From positions 1 to 5,532 of the forward strand of contig CAKORH010000074.1 in NCBI GenBank assembly GCA_934101235.1: 5,532 bases of DNA. The letters are read 5' to 3'. The position numbers were made by a program, and so were the translations under genes. Below, piece by piece: positions 1-5,532 of the stretch; positions within the stretch are counted from its first letter, which is position 1; each line of letters begins with the position of its first letter. Under the pieces are notes generated by a model, which saw only the letters and a list, made by a program, of their open reading frames with translations, ran no database searches and was not told the DNA's origin. This DNA is from an uncultured Bacilli bacterium. Its GTDB lineage: Bacteria; Bacillota_I; Bacilli_A; RF39; UBA660.

Positions 1-579
1 TCTTATTTCTTTTCTATACTCTTCATTAAATTTGAATTGTTCATAATCAACAACATTTGGTAAAAATATATACTTTTTCTTTCTATATACTTTTTTTGAA
101 AATAGCCATTTAGCAGCTAAATCACTACATGCTAAAAACACAGTTGGTGAATTCATAGTAAAAGGTTTAATTAATTTATGCATTAAAATCTTAAATTTAG
201 ATGTTGCTGAGCTATTATGCGAATGTGCAATTCTATTTTTAATTTTAAATTTTTTAGCAATACATACATAATTTAGATCGATTGAGTTTGAAATATTAAA
301 ATTAATAGTGTCAATCCATCTATTATCTTTTAAATATTGTTTAAATTTTTTGAACCCTTCCAAATGTCTTTTAATAGGATTTCTAATATAGTCTTTTTGT
401 AATTGAACAACATGAACATTATATTTTTTTAAATCATCAATGTACTCTTTAGAGATGATAGAATTAACAACTAATTCAAATTCATATTTACCAAAAAAAT
501 TTGAAACAATAGTAATTATTACTTTTTCAATTCCACCAAAATCTCCGAAAACATCCTCAAACAAAACTATTTTTTTCAT
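1..579 (-). CDS. GT4-family glycosyltransferase, EpsF-like, N-terminal part (3' end cut by window edge)
   Basis: My own translation of the minus strand gives 193 codons from ATG (577-579) with no stop before the left edge. The visible part looks like the N-terminal, acceptor-binding Rossmann domain of a retaining GT-B enzyme of family GT4, close to EpsF-type capsule/EPS glycosyltransferases. Landmarks are the glycine loop GGIEKVI (residues 15-21), RIAHSHNS (116-123), ACSDLAAKWLF (150-160) and the interdomain PNVVDYEQF (174-182) followed by spaced arginines. The C-terminal nucleotide-sugar domain with the family's E-x7-E motif lies outside the window, so donor specificity and intactness cannot be judged. 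Such enzymes act at the inner membrane face on lipid-linked glycans. The start overlaps the stop of the upstream gene as ATGA (576-579). No Shine-Dalgarno sequence is well placed, so expression probably depends on translational coupling. An A7 run directly follows the ATG. Confidence 0.88.
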   Translation of the reverse strand, partial: MKKIVLFEDVFGDFGGIEKVIITIVSNFFGKYEFELVVNSIISKEYIDDLKKYNVHVVQLQKDYIRNPIKRHLEGFKKFKQYLKDNRWIDTINFNISNSIDLNYVCIAKKFKIKNRIAHSHNSSATSKFKILMHKLIKPFTMNSPTVFLACSDLAAKWLFSKKVYRKKKYIFLPNVVDYEQFKFNEEYRKEIR

Positions 580-1190
580 AATCGCTTATAACTAAATTCC
601 CCAATTACTGTTTCTTCCAACATAAAACCATCAAAATCACATATTAAATAATCATCATTATCTTTTGAATGATATATAAATTTATTATCTTCAACAACTA
701 GTCCAGCATTAGAAACATCATAACATCTTGGATAAAAATAAAAGTCAGAAGTTAATTTATTATAAGAAGAATAAATATATTTTTCTAATGATAATTCGCC
801 TAGTTCAATATTTTTATAAACGTCAGTCAAAACGCCATTATCATTTTTAATTTCAAATTTAGTATCATCTAATTGTTTAAAATAATACAAATTATCATCT
901 TCAATATTAATACTCACAGTAAATGAATTAAACTCAAATTCTTTATTTTCTACAGTGCCTTGAAAACTAAACTTTTTATTATTCTTTCTCAAATTTTCTA
1001 AACTAAAATTATGTCTTACTTCATGTGGTTTAAGTGTTATACCTTTATCTTTATTTAAAATTGTTAATGTAAGCCCAACAGTAAGGCCAATAACAGATAA
1101 TGCACTTATAACAATAATAGATGTAGTCTTAATTTTTTTAGAATGTTCTTTTAAAAATAAACTCAAATTCATATACATATTATCTAACAT
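576..1190 (-). CDS. Small membrane-anchored extracytoplasmic protein, function unknown
   Basis: 204 residues, not recognised as a known family. A short basic N-terminus (HSKKIKTT, about 16-23) precedes one hydrophobic helix (about 24-45), giving a signal anchor with the C-terminus outside. There is no lipobox cysteine. The remaining 155 residues or so alternate hydrophobic and polar residues with many aromatics (YYF 102-104, FYFYPRCY 150-157), which suggests a beta-rich domain. It has two cysteines, C156 and C184, which could pair. There is no catalytic motif I can name. The start ATG (1188-1190) has no Shine-Dalgarno sequence; M5 and M7 are alternative starts, also without one. A promoter-like sequence ends 5 nt upstream, so the mRNA may be leaderless. 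The gene ends in TGA overlapping the start of the GT4 gene, so it probably serves the same polysaccharide pathway (inference). Possible roles are polymer modification, attachment or regulation. Confidence 0.75.
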   Translation of the reverse strand: MLDNMYMNLSLFLKEHSKKIKTTSIIVISALSVIGLTVGLTLTILNKDKGITLKPHEVRHNFSLENLRKNNKKFSFQGTVENKEFEFNSFTVSINIEDDNLYYFKQLDDTKFEIKNDNGVLTDVYKNIELGELSLEKYIYSSYNKLTSDFYFYPRCYDVSNAGLVVEDNKFIYHSKDNDDYLICDFDGFMLEETVIGEFSYKRL

Positions 1191-1195
1191 TTTTA

Positions 1196-1224
1196 ATTAA
1201 AACTAAATATTTATTTATTGTCAT
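1196..1224 (-). promoter_or_regulatory. Candidate promoter for the 576-1190 / GT4 unit
   Basis: Read on the minus strand, ATGACA (1224-1219, 5 of 6 to the TTGACA -35 consensus) is followed after exactly 17 nt by TTTAAT (1201-1196, 5 of 6 to TATAAT). Only 5 nt (TAAAA) separate the -10 box from the ATG at 1190, so the expected transcription start falls at or next to the start codon. Such matches arise by chance in AT-rich DNA. The correct spacing and the position between divergent genes raise the odds. Confidence 0.42.
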
Positions 1225-1238
1225 ATATTGAATATAAT
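1210..1238 (+). promoter_or_regulatory. Candidate promoter for the DUF4422 glycosyltransferase gene
   Basis: A perfect TATAAT -10 box lies at 1233-1238, 6 nt before the ATG at 1245. The -35 position at 17-nt spacing (1210-1215, TTTATT) is a poor match. A TTGTCA at 1218-1223 is a good -35 hexamer but only 9 nt from the -10 box, too close for sigma-70 use with it; it overlaps the -35 of the opposing promoter. The expected start of transcription is at the A of the ATG, consistent with the lack of a Shine-Dalgarno sequence. Confidence 0.4.
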
Positions 1239-1244
1239 AAATGC

Positions 1245-2000
1245 ATGAAAAACATTAAAATTATTATTTGTACAACCAAAGATTTCAAATTCCCAAAAGA
1301 TGACATTTATGTTCCTTTATTACTTAACGCTAACAATATAAATTTAGATTTTAAGTATAAAGATAACACTGGAAAAAATATTAGTAGTAAAAACGCAAAT
1401 TATTGTGAATTAACTGGATATTATTGGGCTATTAATAATCTAGATTTTGATTATTTAGGACTAGACCATTACCGTAGACTTTTTACTAAAACAAGGTTTC
1501 ATTTTAAAAATATCAATAAGGCCATTAGTGGAAAAGATTTAGACAAAATATTGGATAAATATGATGCCATTTTACCTAAAAAAAGACATTATTATATCGA
1601 AACTAATTATTCACATTACATTCATTCTCATATAAAAGAACCTTTAGATAAAACTAAAGAAATTATTGCTAAAATTTATCCTGATTATTTACCTTATTTT
1701 GAGAAAGTTATGAATAAAAGAAGCGCCCATATGTTTAATACGTTCATTTTTAAAAAAGACATTGCAGTCCAATACTATGAATTCTTATTCAATATATTAT
1801 TTGAATTAGAAACTCAAATAGATATGACTAATTACAATAATGTTGAAAAACGTGTATATGGATATGTTTCAGAACTTCTTTTAGATGTTTTTATAACTAA
1901 AAATAATATTAAATATAAAGAATTACCATATATATTTGTTGGCTCACAAAATTGGTTTAAAAAAATATTTAATTTCTTAAAAAGAAAATTTAAACATTAG
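1245..2000 (+). CDS. DUF4422 family glycosyltransferase (capsule/EPS type)
   Basis: 251 residues from ATG 1245. An upstream in-frame TTG at 1218 would add nine residues, but it sits in the putative promoter, has no ribosome binding site, and family members usually start directly with a strand like MKNIKIIICTTKD. The family signature is strong: CELTGYYWAINN (54-65), YLGLDHYRRLF (70-80), HMFNTFIFKKD (162-172) and RVYGYVSELLLDVF (203-216). Full-length DUF4422 proteins are about 250 residues, so this one is complete. The family (PF14393) occurs in capsule, O-antigen and EPS loci and is regarded as a glycosyltransferase; donor and acceptor cannot be read from sequence. There is no membrane segment; the basic C-terminus (FLKRKFKH) could help membrane association. 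It is the only plus-strand gene here, and its TAG stop overlaps the TAA stop of the convergent polymerase gene. Confidence 0.9.
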   Translation: MKNIKIIICTTKDFKFPKDDIYVPLLLNANNINLDFKYKDNTGKNISSKNANYCELTGYYWAINNLDFDYLGLDHYRRLFTKTRFHFKNINKAISGKDLDKILDKYDAILPKKRHYYIETNYSHYIHSHIKEPLDKTKEIIAKIYPDYLPYFEKVMNKRSAHMFNTFIFKKDIAVQYYEFLFNILFELETQIDMTNYNNVEKRVYGYVSELLLDVFITKNNIKYKELPYIFVGSQNWFKKIFNFLKRKFKH

Positions 2001-3151
2001 TAAATATACATATCTTTAAAGAAAATAGATCTATAAGGATAAGTATTACTTGGAATTAATGTAGATAACGTTACAGCAATCATAATTAACCCTATTAATC
2101 CTATATATATACATTTTTGATTATCATCTTTCATTTTTGAATACATATAAGGGATGGTAAATAAATCAAATGCATAAAACATCGATTTTAATCTATCTGC
2201 TAATAATATTGAGTTAGTTAATAATGCAATGGTCAAAAAGATCATATTTATTACTAATAAAGCACTTGTAAACTTTAAGAAATAATCATCTTCTTTTGTA
2301 AAATTAAATAAATAGAAAACTAAAGATACAAAAGGAACTATAAAAGTAAAGAAACTGCCCAAAAATTTCCATAGAGGTGTAGAAGATTGATCATAATTTG
2401 GATTAAAGTAATATGCATATTTATTTATTATAGGAATATAAGAAATAGTGTATTTCAAAATAATAAATAAAACAGGACTAATCGCAATTAAAATAAATCC
2501 AATAGATAATAGCTTCTTGGTATTAATTTTATTACTAAAATGTCTAATTAATATAAATAAGGTCAATATTACAACATTAATAATTTCGCTATAATGTAAT
2601 AAAGCACCAAGTATACAGAAATTATATCCAAATAATATCGCTACATTAGATTTAAAATTATAAACAATACTAAATCCAAGAATTCCTAATGCAATAGCTG
2701 TACTTCCTCTTGTTTGATTAAAAGAATTAAAATATATGTAATAAAATAAATATATAAAAATTGATATAAAATAATTGTTATTTTTATTAATAAATATCGC
2801 AATTATATAAGATAAATTAGTAATAATACTAAAAGTTAAAAAGAACACATAATTAGGCATTCCAGAATTTATTATACCTTTAGCAAATAAAGTAACTATT
2901 TTCTCATTAAAAGAAATATCAATACCTTCACGCATGACATTTAAAACTCTATTATCAGTATATAAGTAATCCATTCCTATACCATAACGAGTAGCACTTA
3001 CAAAAGTAAGAACGATAAAAATAACGCTTATTAAAATGAAAAACCCTGCTAAATCAGTATTTTTTTTAGAAATATTATATTTTTCTTTAAAGTTAGTTGC
3101 ATACCAAGTGCAAAGAAAAGCAATAAAAAATGTAGGTATATAAACTAGCAT
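1997..3151 (-). CDS. EpsG/Wzy-type polysaccharide polymerase
   Basis: 384 residues with about ten or more hydrophobic helices, for example 1-19, 33-52, 100-120, 168-186, 188-204, 262-283, 292-313 and 345-365. EpsG-family landmarks are ATRYGIGMDY (53-62) in the first outer loop, FNQTRGSTAIAL (144-155, the conserved N..R motif), LLHYSEIIN (184-192, with the family's conserved His) and LADRLKSMF (317-325). Members typically have about 350-400 residues. The expected role is joining lipid-linked repeat units into long chains at the outer face of the membrane. Start ATG 3151 shares one base with the stop of the preceding phosphoglycosyltransferase gene (TAATG) and has an AAGGA site 9 nt upstream. 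The 3' end runs into the convergent DUF4422 gene with no room for a terminator. An A8 run crosses codons 29-31. O-antigen ligase-like proteins are an alternative, but the motifs favour EpsG. Confidence 0.87.
   Translation of the reverse strand: MLVYIPTFFIAFLCTWYATNFKEKYNISKKNTDLAGFFILISVIFIVLTFVSATRYGIGMDYLYTDNRVLNVMREGIDISFNEKIVTLFAKGIINSGMPNYVFFLTFSIITNLSYIIAIFINKNNNYFISIFIYLFYYIYFNSFNQTRGSTAIALGILGFSIVYNFKSNVAILFGYNFCILGALLHYSEIINVVILTLFILIRHFSNKINTKKLLSIGFILIAISPVLFIILKYTISYIPIINKYAYYFNPNYDQSSTPLWKFLGSFFTFIVPFVSLVFYLFNFTKEDDYFLKFTSALLVINMIFLTIALLTNSILLADRLKSMFYAFDLFTIPYMYSKMKDDNQKCIYIGLIGLIMIAVTLSTLIPSNTYPYRSIFFKDMYIY
3060..3067. repeat. Homopolymer A8/T8 tract inside the polymerase gene
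   Basis: Eight T on the plus strand (A8 in the coding sense) span codons 29-31 (Lys-Lys-Asn) of the EpsG-like gene. A one-base slip would truncate the protein shortly after its first membrane helix. The tract is plainly there; functional slippage is conjecture, because runs of 6-8 A or T are common at this base composition. Confidence 0.6.
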
Positions 3152-4605
3152 TATTTCTTATCCTTCTTTATTTTAATATGAATATAATCAACATCATCTT
3201 TAAATATCAAACCTTGTTTATTTAAAAATTCAAACAAAGGTAAATTAATATCTTCACTTACTCCTTCTGCCATTGATTTTGATAAAACCGTTTTAACTGT
3301 TTCAAATAATATAACAATATCAAAGACAACATTATAATTAGAAATATAATATAAATCGTATCTTAATTTATCATCATAAGTTGTGTGATAGGTAGTAGAA
3401 ACTTGTTGTAAGCCAGTAACACCAGCTTTAACATTAAATCTATATTTATATAATGGATTCTCTTTTAAAAATCCTTCAACAAATTCAGGTCTTTCAGGAC
3501 GAGGTCCAACTAATGACATTTCCCCTTTTAAAACATTTAAAATTTGAGGAATTTCATCAATTCTTGTAGCTCTAATAATTTTTCCAATTTTTGTTATTCT
3601 ATTATCATTACTTGTAGCTAATTGTGCACCATTTTTTTCAGCATCAACTCTCATGCTTCTAAATTTTAGAATATAAAATTCTTTCATTCCTTTAGTAAGA
3701 CGTACTTGCTTATAAAATACAGGGCCACCATCTTGAAGTTTAATAATCGGTGGAATTATTAGCCATACTGGAAAAGATAATATTAATATTAATAAACTTG
3801 CGATGATGTCTATTGTTCTTTTTACGAAAGCTTCAACTATATCAATAGTTAAAGGTTTTTGTTCATAAGATAATACATCATTTATAGAATTAACATTATT
3901 TCCAGCTAAAACAATATCAAAATATGTGGTACATAAAAATACATCTTTATTTAAATTAGAATTAAAATAAAGTAAGAATTTTTGCTTATTCTTAAAACTT
4001 AAAGTGTTTAATAAAATTATAGTATTACATTCAACAAATTTTGAATAAACTTTATCAGAAACAGTCATATTTGTTTCATAGAAAATATATTTTATACGAT
4101 AAGTTTTACTATTTTCTTTAATTAATTTCTTTGCTAATAAATCAGCATCTTCTTTAGGGCCAATAATTAAAGCTATTTTTTTATTCTTTTTATTTAAAAT
4201 TCCTAAAAAGATACGTATCAAAGTTAATATGAAAAAATAACTTAATGCAATAAAACTAGCAAAAATAACATAATTTAATGAATATTTTCCCCAAATAAAA
4301 AATAAGCAAAAAATAGAGAAAGTTATTGTGTAAGATAATAAAAACGAGTTAATTGAAGATTTAAGTAAACCTTTATATATACTTACATTTTTAAAATAAA
4401 ACTCTAAGAAAATTAATAACAAGAAAATAATAAGCCATGCCATACACAAAATTGGAAATAACGGCATAGAAAAAGGATTAATTTCTGTTACAAAAAACAT
4501 TGATATAGATAAGCCAAGCGGAAAACAAGTAAAAGCTAAAAATATAATTAATACTTTTTCGACGATTGATAGCCATCTTTTAATACTATTCACTTCATTT
4601 CTCAT
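3151..4605 (-). CDS. Polyprenyl-phosphate sugar-1-phosphate transferase (initiating, large-form phosphoglycosyltransferase)
   Basis: 484 residues. It transfers a sugar-1-phosphate from a UDP-sugar to undecaprenyl phosphate, the first step of repeat-unit assembly. The N-terminal half has four membrane helices (about 15-37, 46-70, 86-104, 111-137) and a Rossmann-like domain (about 142-235) whose glycine motif is degenerate (ALIIGPKED). The catalytic PF02397 domain starts at VKRTIDI (261-267) with a re-entrant hydrophobic helix containing a Pro pair (285-286). Then come DGGPVFYKQVRL (292-303), FYILKFRSMRVDAE (310-323), DNRITKIGKIIRATRIDEIPQI (334-355) with the catalytic Asp-Glu pair D350/E351, SLVGPRPERPEF (364-375) and KAGVTGLQQV (393-402). 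All key residues are present. About 40 residues extend past the usual domain end. The ATG overlaps the upstream gene by 11 bp with AAGGA 10 nt away, implying coupled translation. The sugar could be glucose, galactose or an amino sugar. Confidence 0.95.
   Translation of the reverse strand: MRNEVNSIKRWLSIVEKVLIIFLAFTCFPLGLSISMFFVTEINPFSMPLFPILCMAWLIIFLLLIFLEFYFKNVSIYKGLLKSSINSFLLSYTITFSIFCLFFIWGKYSLNYVIFASFIALSYFFILTLIRIFLGILNKKNKKIALIIGPKEDADLLAKKLIKENSKTYRIKYIFYETNMTVSDKVYSKFVECNTIILLNTLSFKNKQKFLLYFNSNLNKDVFLCTTYFDIVLAGNNVNSINDVLSYEQKPLTIDIVEAFVKRTIDIIASLLILILSFPVWLIIPPIIKLQDGGPVFYKQVRLTKGMKEFYILKFRSMRVDAEKNGAQLATSNDNRITKIGKIIRATRIDEIPQILNVLKGEMSLVGPRPERPEFVEGFLKENPLYKYRFNVKAGVTGLQQVSTTYHTTYDDKLRYDLYYISNYNVVFDIVILFETVKTVLSKSMAEGVSEDINLPLFEFLNKQGLIFKDDVDYIHIKIKKDKK
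3161..3165 (-). promoter_or_regulatory. Shine-Dalgarno site of the EpsG-like polymerase gene
   Basis: AAGGA on the minus strand, 9 nt before ATG 3151, inside the last codons of the preceding gene. It fixes the polymerase start and shows that this genome does use Shine-Dalgarno initiation within operons. Confidence 0.8.
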
Positions 4606-5532
4606 CTTTATCAGTTCCTTTTTGATGGTATATATAATATAAAGAGCATGTTAAGGAAATTATGATAATAATTCCACAAACACATATAATTGAAATAGGT
4701 ACTATAAGTCTAGAAATTCCTAATTCAATTGGTATTTCTTTAAAAAACGATGTTTTAAATTTATTATTAATAATAAAATTGCGATATGCTCTAATAAAAC
4801 TAAAATCACTTGCTAAAGATTTCTTAGCTTCACTTGACAACGAATTAATATATTCATATTCAAGATCATCATATCTTTCTTCTTTTGTATAACTTGATAA
4901 TGTACTATTTGTTGTTTTCTTTAATAAATCTTGATAATAAATAATTTGTTGGGAAGTTGATAAACCATGTCCGCTAGTGGATAACTTTGGATTCATAGTT
5001 ACCCATACATTAAAATAAGTATATTTATGAATTTTATTATCAATAAATACATCAGCAATAATAGTTTGCTTACCTAAACGATTTAATATACCTTGATTAA
5101 AAGTAATCTTATAATCTTCAGTCACAAAATTTTCATTTAAATTATCTTTTACTAAAATTAAATTATCAATTGAATAAAAATCAGCAGGTTCATAAATAAA
5201 AATTTTATTATTCAATAAAAGCTTGTCATTTGAGGAAATATAATAATTTCCTTGCTTTACTTCTATATCAAGTTTAGTGTCAATCTTCTTATTGTTTTTA
5301 ACACCTGCAATTAAAGAAAAATCGCCTAGATTAGCTCCAGTCATAATTCTCAATTTTAAAAATTCATGATTAACGCCATCAATATTTTCTTTCACTTCTT
5401 CTGTATCTAAAATTTGAAAATTATTACTAATATTTTCTTTTATGGAAATATTGCTTGAATCAAATTGTTGATCTTCTATATTTCCGATATATACTTCTTT
5501 ATATGAAAAGGTCTCTAATCTCAACTTATTTT
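4595..5532 (-). CDS. C-terminal part of a surface-exposed single-pass membrane protein, function unknown (5' end outside window)
   Basis: At least 312 codons. The frame stays open to the right edge (AAT, AAG, then TTG at 5522-5524), and there is no signal peptide at that TTG, so the real start lies further upstream and the TTG is not accepted. Residues below count from it. The first 180 or so look beta-rich, with stretches such as GKQTIIADVFIDNKIHKYTY (151-170) resembling Ig-like surface domains. A polar, probably helical region follows (about 190-250, with KEERYDDLEYEY), then a strong membrane helix (about 272-298) and a short charged tail (QKGTDKDEK). The polar part should therefore be outside. 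No LPXTG signal and no enzyme motif are visible. The TGA stop overlaps the phosphoglycosyltransferase start by 11 bp, so it belongs to the same operon. A Wzz-like chain-length regulator is conceivable if an N-terminal helix exists upstream; this is unproven. Confidence 0.78.
   Translation of the reverse strand, partial: NKLRLETFSYKEVYIGNIEDQQFDSSNISIKENISNNFQILDTEEVKENIDGVNHEFLKLRIMTGANLGDFSLIAGVKNNKKIDTKLDIEVKQGNYYISSNDKLLLNNKIFIYEPADFYSIDNLILVKDNLNENFVTEDYKITFNQGILNRLGKQTIIADVFIDNKIHKYTYFNVWVTMNPKLSTSGHGLSTSQQIIYYQDLLKKTTNSTLSSYTKEERYDDLEYEYINSLSSEAKKSLASDFSFIRAYRNFIINNKFKTSFFKEIPIELGISRLIVPISIICVCGIIIIISLTCSLYYIYHQKGTDKDEK
4616..4620 (-). promoter_or_regulatory. Shine-Dalgarno site of the phosphoglycosyltransferase gene
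   Basis: AAGGA on the minus strand, 10 nt before ATG 4605 and embedded in the Lys-Gly-Thr codons near the end of the upstream membrane-protein gene. It supports the chosen start and implies that ribosomes finishing the upstream gene clear or refill this site (coupling). Confidence 0.75.

Noticed and set aside
1218..1244. TTG start at 1218 for the DUF4422 gene
   Set aside because: The nine extra residues are not typical of the family, there is no ribosome binding site, and a perfect TATAAT lies inside the stretch. ATG 1245 fits better.
1973..1987. Possible terminator hairpin (TTTCTT, 3-nt loop, AAGAAA) at the convergent gene ends
   Set aside because: The 6-bp stem has only one G-C pair and no T-run directly follows on either strand; a T-run on the minus strand begins several nt later. 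Too weak for this base composition.
4662..4892. 76-codon plus-strand open frame
   Set aside because: Lies wholly opposite the coding sequence of the membrane protein at 4595-5532, has no recognisable domain, and its composition is what an antisense frame of that gene would give. Treated as a shadow.
5522..5524. TTG as the true start of the right-hand gene
   Set aside because: The frame stays open to the window edge, no ribosome binding site can be seen, and an outside-facing protein should begin with a signal peptide, which is missing here.
1..5532. Mycoplasma-type genetic code (TGA = Trp)
   Set aside because: All Trp codons I checked are TGG, no reading frame contains an internal TGA, and TGA serves as a stop in two overlapping gene pairs.
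1..5532. Mobile elements, CRISPR arrays, tRNA or rRNA genes
   Set aside because: No transposase motif, spaced repeats, terminal inverted repeats or structured RNA gene was visible; nearly every base is accounted for by coding sequence.

Overview
The window is very AT-rich (about a quarter G+C in the stretches I counted) and almost entirely coding. It suggests a low-GC Firmicute or Mollicute-like relative, such as an uncultured Bacilli, Erysipelotrichia or Acholeplasma-type lineage. It does not look like Mycoplasma or Spiroplasma: every Trp I checked is TGG, there is no in-frame TGA, and TGA, TAA and TAG all serve as stops, so the standard bacterial code applies. The lineage is an inference from composition only.

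The content is part of a locus for an exported surface polysaccharide (capsule/EPS type). On the minus strand, read right to left, a first transcription unit holds: the C-terminal part of a surface-exposed single-pass membrane protein (4595-5532, cut by the right edge); a large-form polyprenyl-phosphate sugar-1-phosphate transferase (3151-4605) that would start the repeat unit on undecaprenyl phosphate; and an EpsG/Wzy-type polymerase (1997-3151). These genes overlap by 11 bp and 1 bp, and the last two have clear AAGGA ribosome binding sites. A plus-strand gene for a DUF4422 glycosyltransferase (1245-2000) meets the polymerase gene tail to tail, with a 4-bp overlap of the coding regions. A 54-bp divergent intergenic region separates it from a second minus-strand unit: a small membrane-anchored extracytoplasmic protein of unknown function (576-1190), followed by a 4-bp ATGA overlap into an EpsF-like GT4 glycosyltransferase (1-579, cut by the left edge).

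Inferred division of labour: the phosphoglycosyltransferase loads the first sugar, the DUF4422 and GT4 enzymes add further sugars at the inner face of the membrane, a flippase outside this window would export the lipid-linked unit, and the EpsG-like protein would polymerise it. The two unrecognised extracytoplasmic proteins are candidates for polymer length control, modification, attachment or regulation.

The least ordinary features are the strand-flipped DUF4422 gene, the compact divergent region where both start codons lie where transcription should begin (possible leaderless mRNAs), and the tight coupling of two unknown surface proteins to glycosyl-transfer genes. I saw no RNA gene, insertion sequence, CRISPR array or convincing terminator.
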